Below, piece after piece: positions 37,011 to 47,700 of a stretch of 64,000 bases of DNA. The position numbers were made by a program, and so were the translations under genes. Each line of letters begins with the position of its first letter. Within the stretch, counting starts at the first letter, position 1. Below the pieces are notes generated by a model, which was not told the origin of the DNA, made no database searches, and was given only the letters and a program-made list of their open reading frames with translations. This DNA is from Torreya grandis (Eukaryota > Streptophyta > Pinopsida > Cupressales > Taxaceae): NCBI GenBank assembly GCA_037957365.1, contig JARHVA010001738.1, positions 899,501 through 963,500 of the forward strand. The letters are read 5' to 3'.

Positions 37011-38209
37011 TGTATGTAATAAAAAATTCATCATGTCTATAAATCAATCTTGGTTCAAAGAAGATAGAGAATACCTACACTTCTAATTTGAAATACATTT
37101 GCTAAGTGGGAGCATGACCAATATGGTGATCTACAAGACCTGATTAGGGGATTATTTGTCACAATACACCATCTGAGGTAGGGTTCCAAAGCCTATAGTC
37201 TAACACAATCATGCAACAACCCTAAAAGATTCCTAAGGTTTAATATTCACTTATTCTAAAAAACAAGAAAGTAAATCTAATCTAGTGCATACCAAAGATT
37301 GTGGAATAAAGTGGGGGTTAGAAACAAAAAACTAAACTAAACTAAACATGTATATAAGACATATAATCATGTCAATGTATACAAAATCCTAATGCATGGA
37401 AGAAAGAAGCATTACATTATCTATCTACTCTTACAAAGGAAAAATAAAGTTAGGAATACTTACCTTGAAGAAGAACCCATCAAGCCTCAATCTCTCCCTT
37501 GGATAAGGTGTTTCACATAAGATTATTGTGGTGTGTAAGGATAAAAAATATAAATCATCTCTAGGCTATACAACCTATCTATTCATCCAAAATACTTATG
37601 CATAAGATAAGAATTGTATCTCCAAATAAAGTACAGAACCCTAAGCTTTATTCTTCAAGTAGAATGGTCAATAAGTAGATGTTTTTTTTTTATTATTATT
37701 CTTCACTTATCTTCTTAAAAATGGTTGGAAATTAACTTGTATATATAGGTGCATCTTTCTCTAAATCCTCTCAAAAAATTTCGTTATATAGGGTCGACCC
37801 TATATATTTTCAAGGATAATTCACTAGGTCTGAGATAGGTCAATCAAAGGGATAACAAACCAAAAAAGTTAAAAACACCCCTAAACTATACAGGGTCAAC
37901 CCTAGTTAACCTAGTATAATAGACAATCCAAAAGGGAATTAAGGCAAGAAAAGGAGGATGGAAATAAGAAAATGACTAGAATGGGTAAGGATGAGAAGAA
38001 TAAACTTATGGTTAATGTTTTTAGGAGATGAGTGTGTAGATGGTAAATGGTAAAATGGACAACAATATTATGAAGCACTAATGGTCTACCCACCCCTTTC
38101 TCAGTGCACCCCTTAAGGCATACACTCAGAAAGATCGAGACTCGGTAGGTTCCTGCAAGATACAAAATGTTAGTAATCAATAGAAGTTTGAAAATATTAT
38201 GTGTATATA
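37011..38209 (-). repeat. Element III 5' LTR (right copy)
   Basis: Begins TGTATGTAAT. It ends GTGTATATA, where the left copy has TTGTATACA, so the terminal CA has decayed to TA. GTATT follows at once. It contains a perfect 22-base palindrome at 37785-37806 with core TAGGGTCGACCCTA. The minus frame at 37911-38180 is LTR sequence matching the frame at 24539-24730 in the other copy. Confidence 0.9.
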
Positions 38210-38214
38210 GTATT
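38210..38214. repeat. Target-site duplication, right (GTATT)
   Basis: Exact match to the five bases before the left end of element III. Confidence 0.85.
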
Positions 38215-39384
38215 TATCTTATGAGTCTATATTTTCATCATGTCTATTTTTATATAGTTACAAATGAACAAGGATGTTAATAGGTCACCAAAGCTACAGT
38301 AATGATTATAAGTACCCTTGATGATGCAAATTTTGATTTTTGCCCATGTACTTTGGCACCATGTCCTCTTGGCCATACTTATATCATGGGGAATAATTTC
38401 AATTGGAATATTTATTAGATGTATTAGACTATGATGATTATTATTATAGAAATTATGGATTGATAATTTACCTTAATCTACTCATCATCTTTATCCCATC
38501 ATTGAGTCGATCATCCCAGTCCATTCATCTAATATCCAATCAAGCCTTTATCTATCATCTCTCTAGTCATCAACATATAGAATATCATATCCATAATAAT
38601 TTATCTTCATCTATGTCACATCATATATAAAACCACTAACATGTCCAACATCCATCATCATCATCATCTTCTTATCTTTCTCGTTATTTATCATTTAATT
38701 TGAACTACATCATCCTAAGGTCTTGTTAGACTATGTAAGCAATGTTTAGTCACCTAATGTTCTTAAGTCAACTCGACCACTCCCACTTATTTCTTAATAA
38801 TTTATCATCAAATATCCATCATTTTATCTCTTTTTTCCCTCACAACTTTCATTAGTCATATCCTTGATTTAGTGCAATGCAGTCCAATTCTTCTCCTTTA
38901 TTTATTGTTTACTTGATCATATCATTTATTCTCTATCATCACCTTCATCATATCACTCAAATTTAGCATTGAGATATAGTCATCATTAATATTATAAAAT
39001 CATTATCTTATCCTAGCTAATAATTCTCCCTCACATGCATCTTTTCTTGGGATATGTCAAAATCTAGTTTCCTTTTATCTCATCATTATCATCATCTCTA
39101 CTCCCTATGCATATGTCTTTTCCAAGGTCATAATTTTAAAGCTAATTTCTCAAGTCAAATTTATTTTCCTCATCATATATCCTACATCATATATCCCATA
39201 TCTAACATCATATCCCCATGTTTATCCATCACATCTCACCCTTTGTTTCCTCTTTCGAGTGGCCATCCATCTCATTTTTCCCCACACCTCGAGGGGGAAT
39301 CATATCAACTAACATCATTCATCCATAAAATAGTTTTAATTTTAAATTTCATTACTCCTTATACTTCATCCACTCACAATGCCC
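38215..39384. other. Pyrimidine-rich unassigned sequence
   Basis: Rich in CATCAT, TATCC and ATCATC words on the plus strand, like 11330-11890 on the other side of elements II and III. It could be a continuation of the host sequence into which those two inserted. The Ser/His/Ile-rich plus frames at 38403-38630 and 39054-39443 look like composition effects. CACCTCGAGGGGGAATCATA near 39287 resembles the end region of a gypsy interior. Confidence 0.45.
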
Positions 39385-40204
39385 TTTTAAAGAGGGGCAA
39401 AATATATAGACTAAATTCTACTCACCTTAATTTTTTTAATTAATCTTACTAATTTATCTCATTTATCCTAATCCTAGTCATTTATCTAATATCCCCCCTC
39501 ATCATTTATTCATTCACTAACCTTATTTCTACCCCATAAATCAATTAATTCCTCTAATTATGTCTTACCCCATCCTAATCCTAGTTATTCATTATTTGGG
39601 AATGTAAAATTCCCATGGCCCACTTACCCACCTATTAAGCCTATTCCTAGGATTTCCTACAAGGATACCCCCATATATTTTATAAAATACCATAATCACC
39701 TATCTAATTCATCAATAATCATGATTAAACCTCCCAAAAATATTATAGAGGTTTCTACCTCTAGAACCTTCTCTCCTCTAGAATCCTCTAAGGAATTTTT
39801 AATTCTCTAGATAATCCTCCACCATAGATCTCAACAACCCAAATTTTAAATATAACCATTGATTATCCCTCTCTATTTTATATAAATAAAACCAATCCAT
39901 TTAAACAATATATAAAATTCATGAATCTATGCCAATCAGGAAAATCTAAAATAATCATATCAAAAAATTTATTGATCATACCATCACTACTCCGAGTCTA
40001 TGTGTAATGAACAAAATCAATAATCCAACAATTTGATTGAAGATATTAGAGAGAGGCTAGTTGAAGCAAGGAATTGGTAAGGTAATCTTCATATTTTATA
40101 ATTTGATTCCATAATCTCTCGTGTTAGATGTATTGTGCATTTTGGGTTTCAATTACATATTTAGGTAGTTTATTCTAAGTGCCCAAAATTATGGTAACAC
40201 ACTA
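39385..40204 (+). repeat. Candidate polypurine tract and ~0.8 kb LTR, plus orientation
   Basis: AAAGAGGGGCAAAATATA at ~39389-39406 looks like a gypsy polypurine tract running into an LTR start (TATAGACTAAATTC, perhaps decayed from TGTAGACAC). A possible LTR end, CCCAAAATTATGGTAACACA, lies at ~40185-40204. If right, this is a 3' LTR of an otherwise unseen plus-strand element. No partner LTR was found, so the call is tentative. Confidence 0.3.
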
Positions 40205-40208
40205 GAAA

Positions 40209-40790
40209 CTCTATTTATGTCACCTCTGGGTGAGAAAGATAATGACATGTGGATTGATCTCACTTATATACTTTCTAAAGATAATTCATATTAATAAATC
40301 TATAGACATCACCTTTAGGAGAGTGGGATGATGACACATGGATGGATCTCACTACTTTACTTGCCTGGGATAATTCATAAAATAAACCCTATTGATGTCA
40401 CCTTTGGGTGGGTAGGATGATGACATGTGGATGGCTCTCACTACTCTACTTACCTAGGATATTTTTATGAATAAATCTACTAATGTCACCTCTATGTGAG
40501 TGCTATGATGACACTGGATGGATCTCACTAATCAATTTTTCTAAGATAAGCTATACAAGGAACTCTATTGACATTACCTCCAAATGAGTGAGATAATGAC
40601 ATGTAGATGGATCTCATTTCTCTACTTACGTGAGATATCTATATGAGAAACTCTATTAATTTCACCTCTAATTGAGTTGGATGATGACATGTGGATGTCT
40701 CTTATGTCACCACTTTCTAGTGACATATGTATGAGGAACTTTACTATCATCACCTCAACATGAGTGGAATGATGATACATGGAAAGAGTA
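40209..40790. repeat. Minisatellite, ~7 copies of an ~88 bp unit (left array)
   Basis: Each unit follows CTCTATTGATGTCACCTCT...GTGAGTGGGATGATGACACA, then TGGATGGATCTCACT and ACTTACCTAGGATAATT. Units start near 40209, 40301, 40388, 40477, 40563, 40651 and 40739. Copies are diverged but period and order are clear. It forms one end of the left repeat of element IV. Confidence 0.9.
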
Positions 40791-41160
40791 AATGAGATCG
40801 GGGATATCCTAAGAACCATTTAAGTATGTAATAAACCATTTAATACATAACATAGGAAAATAACCAATTAAAATCATAACACATCATCCCAATTAGCTAT
40901 TTAATCATAAATTAAACTTGTATATAAGTATTGAGTTAAAGTAAAATCAAAGGCAAAAAGTGAATTATATAATATGGCTTATGCACAATTTTTATCCTCC
41001 TATAACTTTGAAACATACTTCAAAATTTTAAATGACCTAAGTTTATGCATTTCAAATTCCATGTCATAAACTTATGGTTCACAAGACCTCAAAATAGGAT
41101 ATTCAATCAATAGTGGGTCCCTGTTTGGATTTTAAAAATGGGATGTGTGTGTGTGTGTTA
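40791..41160. repeat. Left bracketing repeat of element IV, unique part
   Basis: Collinear with ~50345-50716. Shared phrases include ACATAGGAAAATAACCAA, CTCATATAACTTTGAAACAT-type text, CTTATGGTTCACAAGACCT and TAGTGGGTCC. Both copies end at a short (TG)n run followed by TTAGG, after which they diverge. Probably the 3' LTR in minus orientation. Confidence 0.7.
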
Positions 41161-42069
41161 GGGAAAAATAAATGGAAATCAAAGGATAAAATAATCCTAA
41201 GTATTTGAGAACTTATAATCCTATTAATTCATCATAAAAAAAATTCATCTCTATCAATAAATGAATAAATAAACCAGACCCTAAAAAAGACTCCTACTTT
41301 CTCATGCAATATACTAACCCTTTCTATTCCTTGGATTTGAGTATGTGATTTTTGTGAAATTAATTTTCCATGATTATTGGATCTTTAATAAAGACCTGAA
41401 TGAACACTATAGATTTCATTTTGACCTCAAGATTTTGTAACTAAATAGTAATAGAAGTTTAGGCATTTCTCTATTTCCATCTAGGCATCCATAACCTTAA
41501 TAGAGATCCGTATGATTTCACTCTAAGCATTATTATAATGTTATCCAAGTGTCCATAACCCTGATAGAGGTTACGAATCACCCATATTCTATAAGTTTTA
41601 TGATGAATTTTTTTTAAACACAAATAGGAAGGTTGGTAGCCACTATTGTTTGGGTGTATGTATAATAAAAATTAATTTTAATTAATATGTCCTTGTTAGT
41701 TTGCATCTATGTCTATTTTAATTATCTCCCATCCAAGATTTAACATGTAATAGTGAAATTGATCTTTGGAAAGGAAATTATTTATAAAATTTTCATAAAT
41801 ATATCAAATTAAATCCCAAAGGTATATCAGACACACTCATTCTAGGTAAAACCTAATTCATTTAGAGCACATACCTCAATCCTAAAATCTCAAGTACTTG
41901 TTAGAAAAAATACTTGTGAGAACCAATTATGATTCTTTTTATATTATCCACTTGGTTTTTTACATGTCTTTTTTAACTTTAGCATAGGAAACTAGTTGGT
42001 CTATTTTACAATTTTGAAAAAATAATCTAGAAAACATAATAACTAATTTACTGAATGCAAATGCATAAA
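41161..42069 (-). other. Element IV 3' untranslated region
   Basis: About 0.9 kb between the integrase region and the left bracketing repeat. No coding sequence was recognised. Repeated CATCCATAACC-TTAATAGAG words occur near 41487 and 41550. No convincing polypurine tract was found. Confidence 0.5.
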
Positions 42070-42163
42070 GCATGAATGATAGATTTTGACATGGTAATGT
42101 GAATCTTTGAATATTGTGGCCCAATAATATCTCATCATCAGTATATCTCTACTTAGAGCAGCC
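42070..42163 (-). repeat. Duplicate of integrase zinc-finger segment
   Basis: 42070-42150 repeats 43081-43161 (offset ~1011). On the minus strand it reads ILMMRYYWATIFKDSHYHVK and is joined in frame to the end of integrase (FLKHYF, then MAALSRD). In the main copy the Trp codon is now a stop, so the duplicate keeps a residue that the in-place copy has lost. Confidence 0.8.
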
Positions 42164-43410
42164 ATGAAATAATGTTTCAAAAATTATCCATTGAATAGAA
42201 AAATGAGGTCATTTCCTTGGAGGTCCTTCAAGCCAAAGGCATTATTACCAAGGATTTTTTATATATGATATGGCCCAATCCAAAAAGGAGTGAAATTATC
42301 ATGATGTCCTTTAGTATTATTTATTTTGTCCCATAAAATCACTATGTCTAAAATCCTAAAGACTTTGATCTTAAATCTTTTGTCAAACCATGTTTTTAAA
42401 ATGTCTTGATACTTTTTGAAGCTGTGTAGTGCTTCAATTCTTACATCTTACATCTATATTATATCCAATAATATATAACATATTATTTCATATTATCCCA
42501 TGTACTATTGCATAAATTGGTACATTATTAATTTAAAAGTAGTGAGGAAGATTGGTTTTTTCCCATACACTAGCAAAAAGGTGAAGCTTTGAAAGATTGT
42601 TTGTGTCTAGTTTAATCTACCGATAGTGCATACTTCAATAACAAATGTCATTCCCTTAGTTTATCTTTTATTTACTTATTGATTGAATCCATAATATTCA
42701 TATTGGTACATTCAGCCACTTTATTCCCTTGTGGGTAGTATTTTGAGGAAAACTTAATGGTGATTTGGTTTTTATAGGCCCACTTAGCAAAAATTTTAGA
42801 CTAGAATGTTGGACAATTATCACAAACCAAATATATTAGAGTACCAAACTTATTATTCTTCCAAAAATTTAATAATATCAATTTCTTTAAAATTCTTAGT
42901 ATCCATAACTTCTATCCATTTGATGCAATAGTTAGTAACTATTAGGATAGAGTAGTGTGCTGATCAAGAGTTTGGGTTGATCATCCTAATGAATTCAATA
43001 ACCCATTGAGAAAAAGGGTGTCCTTTAATGACCAACTATAAAGGAATGGTAAAATTCACTTATATCTTCCAAAATATATGACATTCATGATAGGTTCTAA
43101 CATGGTAATGTGAATCTTTGAATATTATGGGCTAGTAATATCTCATCATCAATATTTTTTTAGTTTTTGTGTTTCTTGAGGGATATCCATTACCAATATT
43201 TTGATGTATATTTATTAGTATGTCCAAAAATTATTATCTTGAAACACACCTTAAATATATTCCCTCATAGTTATTACTATATAGGACTCCTTTCTTGATC
43301 ATATAATGAAATGATTTCAGCTTAAGGGCTCACCTCTTCTCTTTGTTTTGCTCAGGGGAGACATGTACTAGTGAGTAAGTAGTGGATATTTGAGTGTAAT
43401 TATCACCACC
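42164..43410 (-). pseudogene. Integrase of element IV
   Basis: Zinc-binding region: KSFHYMIKKGVLYSNNYEGI near 43310, then ILMMRYY-stop-PIIFKDSHYH near 43140. Core: WVIEFIRMINPNS near 42990 (the first catalytic Asp appears as Glu), then SILIVTNYCIKWMEV and a badly broken middle. C-terminal part: LLVYGKKPIFLTTF near 42540, IVILWDKINNTKGHHDNFTP, FWIGPYHI and LKDLQGNDLIFLFNG near 42200. It would integrate cDNA into host DNA. Non-functional. Confidence 0.85.
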
Positions 43411-43479
43411 AAATACCTAATATTCATTGATTGGTTCAATGCAAATGTGTGGATTAATTTAAATCATGAGATATATGAT

Positions 43480-43666
43480 TAATTTTCCTCTCACCATATT
43501 TTTTTATTTGATTTCATGATATAACTCCTAAATTTTGGCCATCCATTTACCTCTTATTTCATCCAATTCATTTTTCCCAAGTGTGAGTTTAATAGTTGGG
43601 TCATGAACAATGGTGTATGTCTTGTTCCTCAAAATATAATAACTAAAATTTTCCTAGCTTTGATCA

Positions 43667-43710
<44 letters not shown>

Positions 43711-44073
43711 TTCTATCATTGATTACTTTAAATTTGCATCATTAAGATTGGTTATTATGAAGTTAATCATATGTTCGTTATCATTTACCTTTTGTGTGAG
43801 TAAAACTACTTTAGTGTGATTTGAGTTAAATTAATAAAGGTATAATTTCGTGTTCAAGTCTGGGTTGATCATAACTAAAGCTTGAGAAATGGTAGTCCTA
43901 ATGTCTTGAAAATATTTTTTAGCCTCTATTATACAATGTATCTTGGCATCTTTCTTCATCATATCATTAAATGGTTTGACAATATATTTAAATTCATAAA
44001 TTAATTTCCTTACAAAGTTTATCTTGCCAAAGAAAGACTTAAATTCTTTCTTATTATTGAGAGGTGTTAACAT
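43480..44073 (-). pseudogene. RT connection and RNase H of element IV
   Basis: 43831-44073 reads PLNNKKEFKSFFGKINFVRK, then EFKYIVKPFNDMMKKDAKIH and EAKKYFQDIRTTISQALVMI, the thumb/connection after gypsy RT. RNase H follows as LYSFSSNHTKVVLLTQK and NDANLKLSMIEKR. Right after MIEKR an (AC)n run interrupts the frame, then VLIKARKILVII continues the family pattern, then GKMNWMK and VNGWPKFRSYIMKSNK. It would remove RNA from the RNA/DNA hybrid during reverse transcription. Confidence 0.85.
43669..43706. repeat. (AC)n microsatellite inside RNase H
   Basis: About 19 uninterrupted AC units (GT on the element strand) within the RNase H reading frame, coding a Cys-Val run where the family has a short conserved stretch. 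It arose after the element stopped needing the enzyme. Confidence 0.97.
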
Positions 44074-44079
44074 TAAAAT

Positions 44080-44900
44080 GACCTAGACTCATTCTAGATC
44101 AATGGAGATCCCTTTCTTATTGATAACATGGCCTAATAATTTATCCTCAGTGACCCCAAATATTATTTTATTTGGATTAATGGAGAGTCCATAACTTTTA
44201 CATCTATCAAATACTCTTTTCAAATGATTTTCATGATCATCCTATCTTTTGAATTCACTATCAAGTCATCCATATAGATGATGATGAATTTTTGAAAAGA
44301 TTCCCTAGAATTTAAATTCCATCACTCTTTGGAAGGTTTCTCCTAAATTTATTAGACTAAAAGGCATCATTTTGTATGTAAAACTTACCCACTTGGTGGT
44401 AAAGGTAGTACTCAGTCTATCTTGTGCCCCCACTAATACATGATTGTATTTTGAAAATCCATCTAGAAATGACATCATCTTAAATCCACTAGACATATGA
44501 ATTACCTATTCTATGGAGGGAAAATGATAATTATCATTTTATGATGCTTGATTTAGGTTTTTGAAGTCAACATAAAGTTTGATTTATCCATTCTTATTCA
44601 TAACTAGTGCTAGATCAGCTACCCAGGTAGAATGCTTGATTAGAAATATAATCCTAACATCCATTATCTTCTATATATTTACTTGGATGAGAGGTTCTAG
44701 TATTGGAATAATTAGACTTTGTCTCTTCCTAAAAAGCTTATGTTTTAGATTTAACAGAATCGTATGTGTGATGACTCTAGGGATAAAGACTTACAAATCT
44801 TATTATTTCCAAGTGATCACATCTATGTATTTTGTTATTGGACTCTTTAAATTTTATTTCTCACTTTAAATGCAACTCAAGCCTACACTCACATACTAGG
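44080..44900 (-). pseudogene. Reverse transcriptase of element IV
   Basis: Recognisable in order: IKHSTWVADLALVMNKNG near 44650, KLYVDFKNLNQAS near 44580 (the dRDLN-type motif), MMSFLDGFSKYNHVLV near 44470 with the catalytic Asp, FTTKWVSFTYKMMPFSLINL near 44390, FIIIYMDDLIVNSKDR near 44275 with the YMDD box intact, then a one-base shift and CKSYGLSINPNKIIFGV and LGHVINKKGISID near 44130. It would copy element RNA into DNA. The YMDD box survives although the gene is dead. The plus frame 44579-44869 is a shadow. Confidence 0.9.
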
Positions 44901-44999
44901 GATGTTGATCTATTTATAGATTTTCTTTGATAAAATTAGGCTTAATTTATTTGAACTATTTTTTTTATCTTGTGGATCTACATCAAAAAAGTATTCTAG

Positions 45000-45600
45000 G
45001 GAGACAATCCCCAAAGGGATGTAGTTTCCCTTCAACTATAAGACACCATACTCTCCTAAGTATTTAATATTCATGGGCTAAACATATTTCTCATCTATCA
45101 ACTCAGATTTTAAGGTCCTATAACTACTCATGAATTGAGAAATATTTTAATCCTCCTCAAATACCTAGAAGTTATCCACATTATCTGGAATAGTGGGGTA
45201 AAGAACCAACTCTATAGATTTTTTTTACATGTTGGATTCTCAGAGTGGTGTTAGATTGGTAGCTGAAGCTACTAGTTAATCTAACATTTTATTTTATTCC
45301 CTTGAGATTTATATTATTTTTAATGCTTTAAAGGACTTGATCATGTCCCATGCTTAGTGTTTATACTTATTGAAGTAGGTGATCTTGCATTGATATTTTA
45401 TTTGATATGGTTAACAACTAGCTTAGAATCACCAAATATTTACAGCTATTTAACATTATGCTTTAGTGAAAATTATGTAAAAAGTATTAGATATTTATAC
45501 TTATCCCTATTATTGGTGTAAGGATATTATAACCATTATGCAACCAAGTACTTCTTACCATCTGGGTATGTCAGGGCTATGCCAATAGTAAAACCTTAGT
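45000..45600 (-). pseudogene. Additional RNase H (aRH-type) ahead of RT, element IV
   Basis: 45595-45370 reads GFTIGIALTYPDGKKYLVA, then YPYTNNRDKYKYLIL (family TNN-x-AEYEAL, catalytic Glu now Lys) and LQIFGDSKLVVNHIK with the catalytic Asp. After a one-base shift, YKH-stop-AWDMIKSFKALKII and SRE-stop-NKMLD follow to ~45250. The trailing region has IPDNVDNF near 45190 and LKGNYIPLGIVSLEYFFDVD near 45010, the usual linker into RT in this group. A second, plant-type RNase H is known in Tat-lineage gypsy elements. Here it lies before RT while a second RNase H follows RT, so this is a dual-RNase H element. Confidence 0.8.
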
Positions 45601-47344
45601 TTGATCTAGCTCTATTGAAATAGAGACTTTGTAACTAAGAAAGATCTTCAATTTTTTTTTATTAATGTGTACACTCCTACATTAAGAGATGTAAATTCAA
45701 ACTTCTAATTATTATCATTGTACTTAGTTATTAGGTACTTCATCTTTGGTTTTCTATCCATTCAAATATGATTGCCACTCTTTTACAATGTATTCACATG
45801 TGTGATAAATATGTGGCCATAAACCCATTCAATGTATTTGACCAATAATGAGTCATTATAATGCCATAGGCTTTAATAATATACATGACCAAGATATCTA
45901 TGTGTTATTATACACATGGTTTTGATGCTAGTAGTATGTGTATATTTGTCATTTCTCCAATGCATGGGATATAAGACATATCAAACTATAAGACCACTCT
46001 TATTGACTTATCTAGGGTAAAACATATCTTATTACACAAAACTATCAACATCAGATTAGCTAAATCACCTAAGTCAATGAAATAATTATGCACATTTTTT
46101 CTAAACATTTTGATAGTCAACAAGAAAAGCGGTACTTTCATTTTGTCCTTATATACCATACATTAGCATCGGTAGATTTGGACTTGTAATATGTATATTA
46201 TCACCTACTCATATCATTGAGAAATAACTCCCAATATTTTGTGATGTAAGTTAGTTCAATCAAGGTGATATTATCCTTGATCTTCTTCATATCCTCAACA
46301 ATGTTGTACATGGCTTTGTTTTGTATTTTTTTAGTTTGGTGTTAATTTCTTCCTTTTAAAGGAAGTGGATTGTTATTTTCATTTAGATATTGAGGATTAG
46401 TAATATTATTATACAAAGGAGTGGAGGTAGTATCAGGCTACTTATTCCTCATATTATAATTATTCCTATAGAAATATTCAAAGGCATGTATCTCATATAT
46501 ATTATCATTTGGTTCATTATCATCTTCCACTAGGAATGAAAATCCATAGGTCTCAATGACCATTATTTTATTATGGTGCCCTGATGCATTGGAGGAAGAT
46601 GGCTCTGGTTTGTTTACAAAACATTTTATCTTTCCATTTATTTCTAAAAGATTTCAAAAATAGTGAAAAACTCTATGCAATAAAATTCTTCATAGTGTTT
46701 TATATTGTGAACCCAATACCAATTGGGTAATGTTGATTATAAGTTGTTTATTTCATGAACCTTGATGAGTGGTTGTTATTATGTGTTATTTACAATCCTA
46801 TTGAAAGGCTTTTTATATATTTCAAATCCAAATCCCTAATTTTTATTTTGTTCACTAGAACTCCCCATTATTTCCTACATGCTCAATAATTCATTACTTA
46901 AAATCCACAATATCTTATGGATAACATCTAACATCTAATTCATATTTTTTAGATTATATAGTTACACACTGAGTGGTGGAAGTATTGACTAGAAGTGAAT
47001 TTTGAATTTGATGTAAATGGAATGTATGAACATGGTTATTCAAAAATCCCAAGCTTTGATTTGGTGCAAAATGGGACAAGTCTAATTGCATGTGGGATTG
47101 ATTCTGACTATAAGACACAATGTTATTGTTAGCATTAGGAATTAACTTTAACATTGGATAATTTTGATACATATTAGGTCTAGCTAGGCTCTATAATTGG
47201 GGATTTATTTTACTATTAATGTTGATGTATTTAACATACATCGTTAGTAGGTCAATGATGCTTGTTGCTTTATGAAAGAACATTGAGGTTGTAGGATCCA
47301 AGGTATTATTGTACATCTCAAGTATTAACACAACATTATATTTA
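45601..47344 (-). other. Element IV, region between gag and pol
   Basis: Protease is expected here, but no active-site motif could be read. 46954-47172 gives an Asn/Gln/His-rich stretch (MYQNYPMLKLIPNANN...), probably the C-terminal part of gag. The rest is too broken to assign. Confidence 0.45.
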
Positions 47345-47700
47345 TATGTGTAATTTAATTGACTAATTTTTTTTGGAAACTAGCATTAAAGGCTCTAATG
47401 GGTTCATTCAACTCTCTCCTGATACTAGCAAAATCTTGTATAACACTAGGACTGGTAACCTTTCCAAATTAAGCTAAGAAGGTGCTTTCACACTAGGCCC
47501 AAGAGGTAATTAAAACCTATGGGAGGTTGAGAAACCGATCATAAGTGGCATATTATAATGTTAATGGGAAAAACTTGCATGCCACATCCTCATTAACCAC
47601 ATTCATTATCCTTAGAGTTATCTTGAAATACATCAAGTGTTCTTTAGCAGTCCTTGATTAAGAAGGGGAGAATGAAGGAAGATATTTTTGGGGGTTTATA
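47345..47700 (-). pseudogene. Gag core of element IV
   Basis: From ~47695: INPQKYLPSFSPS, then AKEHLMYFKITLRIMN, NEDVACKFFPLTL, NLP-stop-VLITSWA-stop-CEST (family Ser-Trp-x-x-Phe/Cys-Glu), FLA-stop-FGKVTSPSVIQDF and IRRELNEPIRAFNASFQKKL. This matches the retrotransposon gag core (PF03732), which forms the virus-like particle. Every stop inside stands at a Gln-like position. The N-terminal part of gag upstream was not resolved. Confidence 0.8.

Larger units (their letters stand above)
23635..38209 (-). mobile_element. Element III: 14.6 kb gypsy-type element without visible RT or integrase
   Basis: Direct repeats of ~1.2 kb (23635-24846 and 37011-38209) bound the element, and GTATT flanks both sides. 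Orientation is minus: a good polypurine tract lies inside the left LTR, and gag and protease-like sequence read on the minus strand from the right. In order on that strand: 5' LTR, leader with palindromic motifs, gag (~34330-33640), zinc-knuckle-like site (~33540), linker, protease-like region (~32640-32140), a long unknown reading frame to ~30700, non-coding repeats, an ORF on the opposite strand (28128-26804), polypurine tract, 3' LTR. No RT, RNase H or integrase motif was found in the 12 kb interior. It was probably mobilised in trans or lost pol before insertion. Confidence 0.88.

Noticed and set aside
38403..39443. Ser/His/Ile-rich plus-strand frames as possible genes
   Set aside because: They follow from the CATCAT/TATCC composition; no start context, domain or conserved pattern was seen.
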